Under the pieces are notes generated by a model. It ran no database searches, had not been told where the DNA came from, and saw only the letters and a list, made by a program, of their open reading frames with translations. The translations under genes and the position numbers were made by a program. From Ricordea florida (taxonomy: Eukaryota; Cnidaria; Anthozoa; Corallimorpharia; Ricordeidae), in the NCBI GenBank assembly GCA_949710005.1, contig OX453275.1, positions 28,524,218 to 28,588,217 on the forward strand: DNA of 64,000 bases, given 5' to 3'. This document shows positions 34,637 through 53,700 of the stretch, one piece after another (within the stretch, counting starts at the first letter, position 1; each line of letters opens with the position of its first letter).

Positions 34637-34981
34637 TATCTATAAAGAATAGAGTTCCAAGTCCAACACAAGTGACCGGCAGAACTGAGGACTCTTCTTT
34701 GACATTTCCGATTTCAATTCATTGATTGTCATAAGTCCTCCGATGCTGTTTGAATCTTTGAAATACTTCTCATATCCTCGGGGTTCCAGGAGGTGAAGAG
34801 CAGCTGCAGTTATCTGATGCGCTCGTCTTGTTCTTGTTAAATGGCTTGCGAGAAGGGAAGAATCTGAAACTCTCGGCGTTGCTGCTTCTGCAGTGGCTAG
34901 AACATCTGTCCAGCCATTACCTTTGAGCAACTTGCCCAGAGCTTTATAGGTCGCCATTTCTAGGTGCAGTTCACCAAACAT
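34637..34981 (-). pseudogene. CXC-family gene, 5' half (split by the Polinton)
   Basis: Minus-strand frame starting FGELHLEMATYKALGKLLKG, then GWTDVLATAEAATPRV, SHLTRTRRAHQITAAALHLL and VLDLELYSL. A stop (TAG) lies a few codons before the insertion point. The matching continuation (EANFALYVESM...) begins across the element at 11347. I recall this block order from a multicopy coral gene family of unknown function. The copy was probably already decaying. Confidence 0.7.
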
Positions 34982-36322
34982 GAGGACAAAATAATCTTCT
35001 CAGTTGAGGGAATTCCCATTGAATTTGTTTGGCTATTGCAAACAGTGGCTGATCCAAATCTATAACAGGAACTTGCGTTGGATTGATATGCTTTACTACA
35101 GGTTTGACGACCTTAGTTATGTCACTGTGACTATTCATGCATGTTACACATGTCAGGTGATGTTGAATTTTCTGTTTTCGTTGCTAATTGAAAAGGAACT
35201 TACTTAAATGACCTTGATAAAAACTCGAGAGGCCAGAAATGTGTGCGGTATCAATTCCATGCATAGCCCTTAAAGGCCATATTAGACCTGCGTACTGCGT
35301 GGTTGAGGCACAATCATGCGATGGTCGCATAAGTTTCAACAAGGAAAGGGTCTAACTTTACTTTAATGCGTGTTTCACCCCGTCCCAATAGAAGTGTAGC
35401 AGTTTAAATATGTATTCCCATCCATTTAACAGATGCCTCATCCCTTAGATCAACATAGGTCACGTGACCGATCATGTGACGTATTTTAATTTTCTGATAC
35501 AATGCCAAAATAATTCTAAAAATTCCAAACAAATACAGCGACAGATTACGTTAAAAAAGAACATGCAAAACATCCATAATTTGTGTTAACTTCGTTTCCA
35601 TGCAGAAGCAATGAAGGTAATTTTTCGACATGCGCATTATGCAGTTGCTGGAGGTAATTTCAGCTGGCTCCATGTCAGGAAATGTTCATGCCATATGCTG
35701 GCAAGTTTCATGCTTGTATCATAAAAATAACAATTTCGTTAATGTTTGGCTCTTAACAGCTGGACTAAAAGGGCGAAAAGGCAGGGAAGAGCTCAGTCAG
35801 ATACAGCAAATCAATCAGAAAGCAGATACGATTTTATTCAGGTCAAAAAGGAAAATAAAACAAGAAGTGGATTTAGTGCTCTTAGTTGGGCTGTTCTCGA
35901 TCGGAAACTGACATAAAACAGAGCAATCAAATTGATAAATATTTAACGAGTCTCTATACTCTTATCGATGAAGCTTGTTTAGTCAATGAAAACAGGAATA
36001 GTATTTTTGCTTCAAAAAAAGGCGGGTTTTTCTTCAGTTGTCTTCAACCCGCCCCCAACTCAAACAATTGCTTTTGTCGCCAGTCTCTTCCCTTACCGCT
36101 TTTTACTGCGCTCTGAAATCAAACTGGACAGCGGAATGTCATGACGAAGGTGGTATTTTTAGCAACATGTCCGTAATTGTTTTCGAACTTTTCGTTTTGA
36201 AATTCGGTGATATTGCCAACATTATCCGAGAAATAAGCGTCTCGATGATATAGCTCTAAAAAGAAGGAAAACAGAGTTATCTAGAAGTCCATGGTCTGAT
36301 TTGCTGGTTGTCTCTACTCGCG
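34982..36322. other. Intergenic, 5' flank of TMEM184B
   Basis: No gene supported. The short open frames at 35630-36253 lack conserved features. The last few hundred bases presumably hold the promoter and 5' UTR of the TMEM184B gene; I see no clear TATA box. Confidence 0.4.
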
Positions 36323-43737
<7,415 letters not shown>

Positions 43738-44463
43738 TCGTCGCAATCGCTCGCGGTCTGAAAACACCTTTTGGTGTAAAATAAGCGGCGCAGCGGTACC
43801 GTGTTGTTTTTCAAAGAATGGTCACACTGCACGTTTTTATCCAATTTTGAAACAGTTAGAACCACACTGTACGGTAAAACAAACCGTACCACAGTACAGT
43901 ACTTTTCAGTAGCTTTCTAAAGAATGGTCACACTGCATGATTTGATCCACAGATGAAAAAGTTAGAACCACACTGTAGAGTAAAATAAACAGTACCACAG
44001 GACAGTAATGGCATGATCTGATCCATAGATGAATAAGTTAGAACCACACTTTATAGCAAACAGGATCAGAGTACAGTACTATTCTCTGGCTTTTTAAAGA
44101 CTAGTCACACTGCGTGATCCACAAATGAATTAGTTAGAATCACACTGTATAGTAAAACAAACTGAAGATTGCATCATCAAACCAGGTAATTAGCTCTCAA
44201 GAATTGGGTCACACGTGTCACTCTTTTCCAGAACTACGTGACTTCCTGAGGTTTTCAGTAATTTTATTCCACGTCTATTTTCCACATATTTTAGTCTCCT
44301 CTGCAGATCTCATTTGGCACGTTACAAAACGCCTCTGTCATTGATCCTACAGTTCTGATTGGCCACCCGAGCGTGCCAGATGAGCCTATCTTGCCCGCTC
44401 GGGATTTCCCGTGTTGTCCCGTGAAACAAACCAAACCAAAATGGTCAAGGTGGCTGTATATTG
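43738..44463. other. 3' flank of TMEM184B with short tandem repeats
   Basis: Four or so decayed copies of a ~90-bp unit between 43800 and 44170, each with AATGGTCACACTGC-, GTTAGAACCACACTGTA- and AAAACAAAC-like words. No gene. Confidence 0.5.
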
Positions 44464-44658
44464 AGGGTCTCAATGGGGTTAACCGTTAGCCGTAAAACGG
44501 GCAAAAAAACTAGCCGTTAGGCGTAAATATTGAAAAATGTTAGCTGTAAAAAATATTAACCGTTAGCCGTAAAACAGCCAAAAATATTAACCGTTAGCCG
44601 TAAAACAGTCAAAAATATTAACCGTTGGCCGTAAAAGTCACCACCCCATCGAGACCCA
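44464..44658. mobile_element. hAT-like non-autonomous element, copy 2
   Basis: AGGGTCTCAATGGGG start, GAGACCCA end, inner words AACCGTTAGCCGTAAAAC repeated four times. Flanking 8-mers GTATATTG and CTATATTG match at 7 of 8 positions. Same family as 7793-8057. Confidence 0.7.
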
Positions 44659-46034
44659 CTATATTGTCCTCGTTTTTAGTCAATACACAACCGCCTTGAC
44701 CTCACGCTTGGTCAATAACGCATATGTCGTAAAGAGTGAAACTTTCTTTTTATGTTATTTTTAATAGAAGAAAAGGAAGTCAAATATTTAATTTCCAGTG
44801 TACTAAAGTATTCGTTGAAGTTGGATATTTTTTAACAGTTTCGTTTCAAAGAAACTGAAAGTTGTTAATATTTTTTTTTTACCCAGGAAACAAAAACTTT
44901 TTTCAAGTGTGGTATATATGGAGAGTGTTCGCTCACATGACCAGCAGCCATATTGGTTTACTGAAACAAAAGTAAGAATTTACATAAAAGCAGAGCTCAA
45001 TTCCCCAAAGAATCTTTTTCTCCTCCAATATGGCCGCCGTGATGTCAAGTGAACACACTCTATAAGTCATCCACTCTTTTATTTGTCATTGGTCGGTTTT
45101 ATGCTTTACCATGTAATTCATTTCGAATGCAATGCGCACTACAAATGTAAATATACAATTCACTTATTTATTATTTTGTACGTAACTAGTTTCTGTGGTG
45201 TGAATTTTGTCATATGATAACAGTAATTGCATCAGAAAGAGAATAAACTGGATAAGTACAAACGTGTCTTTGAAACTTTGTTATACAAGCTTCACGATAT
45301 TATATTTTCATGAAGCCGCACTCCCAGGAAATGCCTTATCCTGACGCCAAATAAAAATAATAACTTGCGGATTTCCAACTTCGGTAAAGGTGGATAATGG
45401 CCACCAAAAATTCAAAATAAGGTGAGACATTTTGTGATACATATACTCAAAGGTTATCACAAAATAAGGAGAGACATATATTTTGGTCACGTTACATGGC
45501 AATATCTGTTGACCAGCTTTGCCAGATAAACAAAACTGTTTACGGAGAGAATAACTGCTGGGTTAGACACTGATCTATACTGATTAGGGTTTTAGTGCTG
45601 ACTCGAAATGGTTAGCTTTCATACAAATCATTATGGTGACACCATATCAATGTCTCACCTTATTTTGAGATAACGTTTGTTGTATATGTGTCACGAAATG
45701 TCTCACCATATCTTCAAGTATCCATTCTAGCCAACCCATTTGGAAGCTTGGAGCTTAGACGATGGGAATACAAATGACGACTGACGGGGGTGGGGAGATA
45801 AGGGGGTCCTTTCTCAATGGAAGCAACTCCCGACTCGACATACATTTTACTACCGGCCCACTAAACTTTATAAAGCCTGTTACTACAGCCTTCCTGTAAC
45901 ACTGTTTGTAAGTCCACTTTTAATATAAACCTTTCTTACACAGTATCAAATATGTAAAACAACTTGGGCCGGTTGGAACGATGACCAATTTAGACATTGC
46001 CTGTCAAAGCCAATTAAATCTGCTTCACTTGTCA
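44659..46034. other. Intergenic, no gene seen
   Basis: AT-rich. Two words around 45420-45490 and 45660-45720 (AGGTGAGACATTTTGTGATA and inverted relatives) suggest another decayed inverted repeat. No coding signal. Confidence 0.4.
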
Positions 46035-49000
46035 CTACTGAATGACACATTTGTTACTAGCTCCCAATTCGAACTGACGCTTCAAGTTCCTGAGTTCTAG
46101 ATTGCCAGGATCTATTCTGAGTCCATAGTTACAAATCATGAGCCCCTCAGAGAACTTTTTACAGTTCAGCGTGGAAGTAGCGACGGTCACAAACACTTTG
46201 ATAAGGGTTTCTTTGCCAGGGCAGGAGAAAATTAAATCCAAGGTGGCAATCTCGTGCGTATCCATGGCAACAATGAAATCAAAGCACGCACTTACATTGT
46301 CGTCAACGAGGAGGTGGAGTTTGGCGCGTGCGCAGATGTCGCTAACAAGAGGAGGCCCGGATGTAATGGCTGATGTCATATCTTCAATGGCTTGGGGAAA
46401 AAGCTTAAGACGTTCAAAACACTTAGAACGCATGCGCAATGTCTCTTGCTTTTTGCCATCTGTGGCAACCATAGCGAGAGTTAAATAGCCCAACGCATGT
46501 TCATTTTGACAAGAGTCAGTGAACTCTTTAGCTCTTGCGATTGCCTCTTGAGATAGGCTTCGTTTCTGTGACAGATTCAAAGCTTTCAAAGCAAATTGCA
46601 GGGCTTCTGTATCGCTTTCGGCGACTCGCTTAAACTGCACAACTGCGCTTTGAACTTCGTTTAGTTTCATGCGAACAAGTCCACTTCGGCTAAGGACCGA
46701 AGTATCGTTCGGACACAGTCGCTCAGCGATGTCAAGCTCTTCGGCAGCTCTTCGGTAATCTTCGAAGATGATGAGTCCGTCGGCGTACATGCTATGATAC
46801 GATGCCGATTCACTGTCGGTTTGTACCAGCAAATGGCAGAGTTTAATGATGCACTTGGAACGGAAACCTCGTGAAAGGTAATGGGAAAATAGCATCTGAG
46901 CACAATCTTCCAAAGTACCCATGAGAAGACGTTTGTTATTTTCCGTGCGAGAGAGAATGAAGGTTTCCAGAGCTGGCAAACTTAGCAGCGAAGCCTGCAG
47001 CAAGTCTTGGTAGCTTTCCCTGAGTCTGTTCTTTTTCGAGTACAATAATCCTCGACTGCATAGGGCTTCTAAGCAGTTCGGTTTTTTTTCAAGAACTTTA
47101 TTGTAATCTGTTAAGGCCGCGTCCAATTCTCCTTTCTGGAACTTAATCTTTGCGCGCCAAAGATACGAGTTGAACGCACTGTCTGGGGAAGCGGCGGTGG
47201 ATACAGTAAAGTACTGTTCAGCAGAAGTATCGGAGGGACTGGCGTTGAATTTCTGTACTCCCTCGCAGTAGCCCTCGCGCGATATACGCTCGCGGTCATC
47301 CTCGTTTAATCTAAGAAGCAAACACGCGAGCATAGCCTCTCCAACTGTCTTCAGGAGAGTACAGATTTCCTCCAGCGCGTCCACACTTCCGCCTCTTTTC
47401 ATTTTAAACGCTGCCAAATGCAACCTGGCTAAATTGTCGTCAGGATTGTGTTTTATCAGTCGGACGAGAATGGCTTGCGCTTCATCCATCTTACATAACG
47501 ATTGCAGCACGTCTACGAAGACAAGGTGACAATCGACGTCCGTGGCAAACGCGCGAGTTAAGAGGTCACCGAGGCGGATAAGGGAAGCATTCTCGAGTGG
47601 TTGCTGGCCTTGATGTGGTTTCTGCACGGTGCTGACCAGATACTTATTTAGCTGAACTTTCAAATTCTCTTGTTCGCGGTCGGACAAGTCTAAAATCCAG
47701 GCAACACTTGCGGCAGTGGAGATTGCGCATGCAGACGAAAAGTATGTAGCAGCATTTTCAATCTTCCCATTCATTATACAAACAAACCCACAACCGCACA
47801 GGGCTTGTACAAAACTTGGCTGGATCTCAAGCGTCTTGTTAAAATCTGCAAGCGCACTGGACGCATCACTGATTTTCATGTAACAATACGCACGTGCATA
47901 ATGCGCTTTAGCACACTTTGGGCGGAGAGAGTGTGCCAAGTCAAGTACCCGGATGGCTTCTCTTTCTTTACCCTGCAGCTTCAAGCATTCTGCCGAATTC
48001 AACAACGCGTCAACATTGTTACCGTCCAGAAGATATAACAGACGGTACAACAGAGCGGCCTTATTGAGACTTTGAGCAGTAATTCTCGTGTCCACAGAGC
48101 AAGCGGTTTGCAGTCTGGTTTTTATACGACAGTGCGTGAGCAGTTCCGAGGCAAGACGCTTTGCTGAGTTGGCGATTTTCCCTTGTTGTTGCCGTGGCAA
48201 CAAAAGTACGGTAATGCGTGCTATCTCATCATCGATCGACAAGGCGGTGACGTAATCATTCAAGGCCAATTCCGTCTCCTCGAGAGCCAGGTAGCTGTGT
48301 GCTCTTTGAAGAAGAAGTTGCAGCGACTCTGTTGATACTCCTACCTGGTTGATGCCATCGGACAGAACACTTACTGCTTTCTTGAATTGTTTCAGTTTGA
48401 ACATGTGATCTGCGCAGTCTCTTAGCGTAGCTGAATCGTACGGGTTCAAACCGACTATAACCCGATCAAGTTTGACGAGAAGCTTTCTTTCTTCGTCGCT
48501 AAAGTCGTGTGCTTTACGCGTAAACTTTGCGGCAGTTTGGTACAACGCCTCTAACATAACAGGAATAAACTGCCCTTGAGTTTCTTTAGTGCATGTGACG
48601 CTGGCCTCAAAGTCCTTTTCAAAAGCAGTGATGAGGTCCTTAATGGCGTGCTTTCTTTCATTCAACAAGAGATACGCTACAGAGCGCTGGAGGAGCAGCA
48701 ATATCTCGTCTTGTAGATACGAAAATATCTTTAAGGCTTCCGAGCAACTCGTAACTACATCTAAGTAACTTTTCCTTCGCATTTGTAGTCTCAATCTTGC
48801 GGACCACGCTACCCGACTCTCAGGACGAAATCCAGGAGACGTAATAAGGTCGCAGATTTGTTCTAAAGATAACGCGATACCTGTCCGCTGTGAAAAGTCC
48901 ACTAAATCGCTGGCACATACACACCAGTCTTCGAGCGTGTTGAATACGATGTTCAAACTGTGCCGAGGGAGCCTGGCCATTTGGTCTTTCACAAGGCCAG

Positions 49001-49124
49001 GCTGTAAAGCATAAGCCTTGCAAAACAAAGTTACAGCTTCGTCAAAGAGTTGCTTTTCAAGCTTCTTATTGGCAGCAGCCATGAAAGTGAGAGCTTGTCC
49101 GATGTTATCACTCAAATTCGTCAT
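46035..49124 (-). CDS. TPR protein, TTC34-like
   Basis: One long exon, 1,029 aa from the ATG at 49124 (MTNLSDNIGQALTFMAAANK). The frame is open further upstream, but an acceptor-like TCTTTACAACAG just before it (49144) suggests that the ATG lies at the start of the last exon, with a 5' leader exon elsewhere. Many tetratricopeptide repeats are visible as A/G-Y-(x)-A-(x)-D/P spaced helices, for example AKAHYARAYCYMKISDASSA followed by DFNKTLEIQPSFVQALCGCG, and WRAKIKFQKGELDAALTDYN with VLEKKPNCLEALCSRGLLYS. Length and repeat layout fit TTC34, a ciliated-animal TPR protein of uncertain role. TPR scaffolds mediate protein-protein contacts. The orthology call is from general resemblance only. Confidence 0.7.
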   Translation of the reverse strand: MTNLSDNIGQALTFMAAANKKLEKQLFDEAVTLFCKAYALQPGLVKDQMARLPRHSLNIVFNTLEDWCVCASDLVDFSQRTGIALSLEQICDLITSPGFRPESRVAWSARLRLQMRRKSYLDVVTSCSEALKIFSYLQDEILLLLQRSVAYLLLNERKHAIKDLITAFEKDFEASVTCTKETQGQFIPVMLEALYQTAAKFTRKAHDFSDEERKLLVKLDRVIVGLNPYDSATLRDCADHMFKLKQFKKAVSVLSDGINQVGVSTESLQLLLQRAHSYLALEETELALNDYVTALSIDDEIARITVLLLPRQQQGKIANSAKRLASELLTHCRIKTRLQTACSVDTRITAQSLNKAALLYRLLYLLDGNNVDALLNSAECLKLQGKEREAIRVLDLAHSLRPKCAKAHYARAYCYMKISDASSALADFNKTLEIQPSFVQALCGCGFVCIMNGKIENAATYFSSACAISTAASVAWILDLSDREQENLKVQLNKYLVSTVQKPHQGQQPLENASLIRLGDLLTRAFATDVDCHLVFVDVLQSLCKMDEAQAILVRLIKHNPDDNLARLHLAAFKMKRGGSVDALEEICTLLKTVGEAMLACLLLRLNEDDRERISREGYCEGVQKFNASPSDTSAEQYFTVSTAASPDSAFNSYLWRAKIKFQKGELDAALTDYNKVLEKKPNCLEALCSRGLLYSKKNRLRESYQDLLQASLLSLPALETFILSRTENNKRLLMGTLEDCAQMLFSHYLSRGFRSKCIIKLCHLLVQTDSESASYHSMYADGLIIFEDYRRAAEELDIAERLCPNDTSVLSRSGLVRMKLNEVQSAVVQFKRVAESDTEALQFALKALNLSQKRSLSQEAIARAKEFTDSCQNEHALGYLTLAMVATDGKKQETLRMRSKCFERLKLFPQAIEDMTSAITSGPPLVSDICARAKLHLLVDDNVSACFDFIVAMDTHEIATLDLIFSCPGKETLIKVFVTVATSTLNCKKFSEGLMICNYGLRIDPGNLELRNLKRQFELGASNKCVIQ

Positions 49125-49143
49125 ATCACAGACAGCAGTTTCT

Positions 49144-50052
49144 CTGTTGTAAAGAGGAAAACAACAAAACAAACAAACAATGAAATTATCGTTTGCAATT
49201 ATTGGACTTAATGCGGATTCCGGTTTTTTTTCCTGTGAAATGTTATACCACTGTAAAGATTTTTTTACTCTCCAGCGCGTTCGAAGTCCCCACGAGTATA
49301 ACCTGTGATCAAGCGTTCTATTTTTGGTGAGCTCCAAGAATGCCTGATTGTAAGATAGAGCAGCTGCTGATTCAAATCCAGGCAACTGATATCACTATTG
49401 GAGGGTTCTTTATAACTCTGATACGGTAGGTTCTGCCGAACTCAGCGTATATCAGTTTAAAATAAATCACAGTAATTTGGAGGCTGTTTGCCTGCCACCG
49501 ACCGCCTGATCCTTAGTCTTTATCTCTCTTATGTTTCTTTGGCCCATCAGTTTACGACTGGTTCACAATCTACGGAAAAGAACGGTAGTCTCTCGACGAT
49601 CCAATCAAGGATCGGGCAGTCGGGAATTTTCCCGCGAACGATCCAGTGGCACTGTCTTAATCCCAAACGCTACACCGTAAAATTATGGGTACTCATTCTA
49701 ATCAAATGCATATTAAGACTTCCGCTCATGGACTTTTTCCTTACCGATTCACCATTTCAGTTTGGCACTTCAGGGTAGCAGGAAAGTTTTAAGAGAAAGT
49801 AGCAAAAGTGTCTCTAACTTTTCTTGAAAGGAAAAGGGCCTAATTTTCATCAACAACTTACATGTTACTAAACTGACTAACCACATGGGAACAAAAACGT
49901 TGTCTGCGCTAGTGTTCCTTCGTTCCATGGACTCCGGATTATGCAAAACGACCTTCGATTCATAGTCTGAGTAAGGCGTGGATAGCACATGAGGTGTGGA
50001 GAATACCGCCAGACCGAAAACGGAGGGGGAATTAGGCGTCTAGAATTCCAGT
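49144..50052. other. Upstream region of the TPR gene
   Basis: No supported gene; may hold the 5' exon and promoter of the TPR gene on the minus strand. The short frames here lack domains. Confidence 0.35.
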
Positions 50053-50055
50053 TAA

Positions 50056-50337
50056 GGGACGGACCATTAGAAAAGGGATGGGGGGGGTGGGGAAAAAAAA
50101 AAACAAAAAAAATTCATGCAAGGGAAAATGCCAAGAAAAAAATTCATGCAAAGGTAAAAAAAAAATTCATGCAGAAGGAAGGTCCAATTGTGACTTTTTC
50201 ACAAGTAGTAAAAAAAATTCGTGCAGAGGGATTCACCTGAAAAAAATTCCTGCACAAGCAGTGAGCGAAAAAAAAAATTCGTGCAAGCTGAAAATTCCCC
50301 ACCCCCCCCCCCAATCACTTTTCTAATGGTCCGTCCC
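50056..50337 (-). mobile_element. Harbinger-type MITE, copy 2 (inverted)
   Basis: Ends GGGACGGACCATTAG and, inverted, CTAATGGTCCGTCCC; TAA on both sides (50053-50055 and 50338-50340). Interior words TTCATGCA and A-runs are the reverse complement of copy 1 at 1705-2001. Confidence 0.8.
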
Positions 50338-50388
50338 TAATCTCTTCCAGGCGTATAGAGAATTTCAGATAATATTTAAGAAATAGAA

Positions 50389-50465
50389 AACATGTACCGT
50401 GTTTCTATCGAGTTATAGAAACACGAGTGAAAGTTTGGGAGAAAGAGAAATGCTGTGGGAACACG

Positions 50466-50496
<31 letters not shown>

Positions 50497-50575
50497 GAGT
50501 TCTCCCAAACTTTCACGAGTGTTTCTGTAACTCAATAGAAACACGAAGAACATGTTTTCTATTTCTTTTAGAAAA
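50389..50575. repeat. Long hairpin repeat
   Basis: Arms of about 85 bp: GTTTCTATCGAGTTATAGAAACACG, then AGTGAAAGTTTGGGAGAA, then inverted TTCTCCCAAACTTTCACGAG and a second form of the first word. The first word itself is a small palindrome and recurs at 50679-50705. Confidence 0.65.
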
Positions 50576-50710
50576 CACCGCGACGAAAAAAAGAAAAGCA
50601 ACTTGTTAGCTTTGATTATCAAAATGTAAATTCTCTTTGCTCGCGTCATCATTACGTCAACAGCTCGTGCTAGTTCTGTGTTTCTATCGAGTTATAGAAA
50701 CACGATTTCT

Positions 50711-53700
50711 AACCAATCAGCGCGCGTACTTTCTTAGGATTGTTTTCTAATGTTCAATAAAGTTCTTAAAGATTCAAAATATGCTACTATGAGTTACTCT
50801 AGATTTCTCAAATTGTTAATACTACGAAGACTCCGTTGAGATCTGTTTCTTTTTGTCATGGCGCATTTTTTATTTCACGTTCCAATCACGTGCTAGAGCC
50901 TAGTCCATGACCTTTTGCAACAAGCGTTCATTTCCAGGAGCGACACGCGAAAAAATGCGCGACGTTTCACTTCTTCCCGCCACGTCGCTCGAGATTTTTT
51001 TTTGAGCCGACCTCATATCAAGGCGCCTTACACAAGAGTTTGTACAGACCAATCAAAAACAAAATGGGTCTAGTAAGGGTGGTTCGCAAATGCAGCGTGT
51101 GCTATCTGGGTGGTCACCGAAGGGAACCCGTGATAAGGCACATGTGATTGACATGCTCCAGTGTCTTAAAGCGGCTCAAATTCGCTGCGCCGTGTTTGTT
51201 GATTAAAAACTGATAGTTTTTCTGGCTAAAACTCTGATAAATTGTTTTGTATTTAAAACTTTGAGAAATATGGCTGTATAGCGGTTATTATTCGCAAGAT
51301 ATGTCAAAATTAATGCGACTTTAAGCTACACTGGCGAATCATCTATAATTAAACAATTTGAGGAATGGAACTCTGCCTGACACAGCGCCGGAATCGACGG
51401 AGAAAAGTACTTATTTACCACTCTCTTACCGCCGACGATTATCAATCCTAACTACAGTACATGTATACCACTTCTGTATGCATGTAAAATGCTACTGTAA
51501 TCTTAAGTGCTTATCGATTTGCACAGCCGGATGTACAAAAAACAAGGCAACTGCTTAAGGACAGTCCAGTCGGTCATGAGTTTTGAACACGATGATACTA
51601 AAAACACACAGATGTGACATTTAACTGTGTATTTGTACTTAGGGAAACAGTCACAGAACAAAATCCATTACACGTGCATAAACAATAATAAAATTGCACA
51701 AACCATTCGCGTGTAAGGAACACAAAACAGTCTTTTACGTAGCACTCCAAGCAGATAATTGAATATAAATGGTCTTGTTTTGGGATTTATTCAAGGATTT
51801 ACGATAATAACGAAATAAAGGAAAGTAAACGAATGCGTTACTCAAGGTATTAAGAAAGAAATATATCTATTTAGCGGATTGAATTGGTTTTCAGGTTATC
51901 TATCTCGATAAATAAACAACAAAGTAACGAGAGTGACTTACCTTCACTATATCAGATCTTCAAAGTTTCTTTGACCAAAAATCTTAATTTTACAGCGATA
52001 AAAGGTCATACAATCACGTGAATTCTTGCGCCTAATTCTTGGATCTTCAAAACCAAATAAAATTGTTGTGAACGTCTGGACTATCACGAGTACAGTCCAG
52101 AAAAAGAGTTCGGCTCGACAGAATGCTCTTGTACGACTTCCCCGGAAAATGAAAGGCGAGTTTTACCACGATGAATGCGAACTCTTTCCTGTCGATTATG
52201 ACAGGGCCAATAAGTGTTTGAATAAAGTTTCTACCGGTCAATCAAAATTGACAAGGCGTGGGAATGCCGAGACCTAATTGGCTATCACGCTATGGGAAGA
52301 AACGAGAATTTCATTATCTAGACGCTCTATCTTCGCGGGAAAACCGACGCGAATAGGGATTTCCGCGGGAATCGCCCACACTAGTGAACTTCAGCGAAAG
52401 TCATCTGCTTCTACAGAATTTTCGTTCGGAACAATCGAATCGTATCGTTAAGTAATTTTCATCAGCCTTCGAATGTTTACAAATTTGCTGACACTTAGCG
52501 AGACGGAGCAAAGCGTTCGGATGGTCGCACAAACACTGATCCATTAAACATGGTGTTAAATTACGCCATTGGACAAGGATTGCCTTTCTCGGGAGGGGGG
52601 AGGTGCTTTGCTTTTGGGCAGAGAACGGTGTTTGAGGTTGTTGAACTTTTAATACGGTTTGATTTATGCCTTATTGGCATTAGGTTTGCGATGGGAAACT
52701 AAGATAGGTTATCTACCTTATATCAACTAACAGCGCAAAGCGCAAATGCCCAGCTTAAAGTATAACAATATAATGACGTGGGAACCTGTATTTGCAAGAT
52801 TGTACAGTGTGTTTTATCGTCCGTGGTTCGGTTAACCGATGTTTCTAAGGGTTCGTTTTTAGTTTATGTTTTTCCCTTGGCTACGGTATCACTTTTACAA
52901 TTTAGGCCCTTCATAGGGTATCCGTTGTAGTCTACTGTACCTTTGAAAAGAGGCAGGGTTTAACTGCACCTCACGCCACTCGATTGTCCAGGATGCGAAA
53001 TCTAAAAGGGGTGCCCCCCGGAATTTTAAAGACATAACATATAATGAACAATGAAATGATCAATTATTCGTCGGAAAATAATGACATTCCTATATTTCGA
53101 AAAGTGTCTAATAGTGAATAACTCCTTTCCCGCAGTTTGTAGAAGACGTCTTTCAATCATTCTATAAAACACACCTATGGCATGCTAATAAACAATTGTA
53201 AAGTTCGCAAACAATTAAATTGAAATGAAACAGTTGGCATGATTCGCGCATGACACTCGTCTATTCAGGGTCATCGAGGTTTGGTAGACTGAGGTGAGAA
53301 GCTACCCGCTTAGAATGGACGGAACCATTAAAGGTTTACCAGATCTCCCTCAAAACTCCGCCCTGAGATGACTTTGTAGAACATAATAACGTACAACGAA
53401 AATATGCGCTGATGTCACTGACTCAACAAAGCTTTGCTCCTAACCCCGCCAATCAGTGAGCTCTTAACCAAGAGAATAGAGAGTCCATTCCTTCTTCCTT
53501 AGGTTTAACCCAATTACTCCCAAGATCTTAATAGCAATTCTCCTTAGACAGTCTCGTATAATCACTTCTTTATTAGTCTGGAGAAACAAATTTTAGTTAG
53601 ACTCGTTATCTTTGTGTTGAAGATTTTCTCCATTCTCACATCTGTTTGCTTGCCAATGGCTGAGATCACACTCGTGCATTTTTTACCATAGCAAGAGCCC

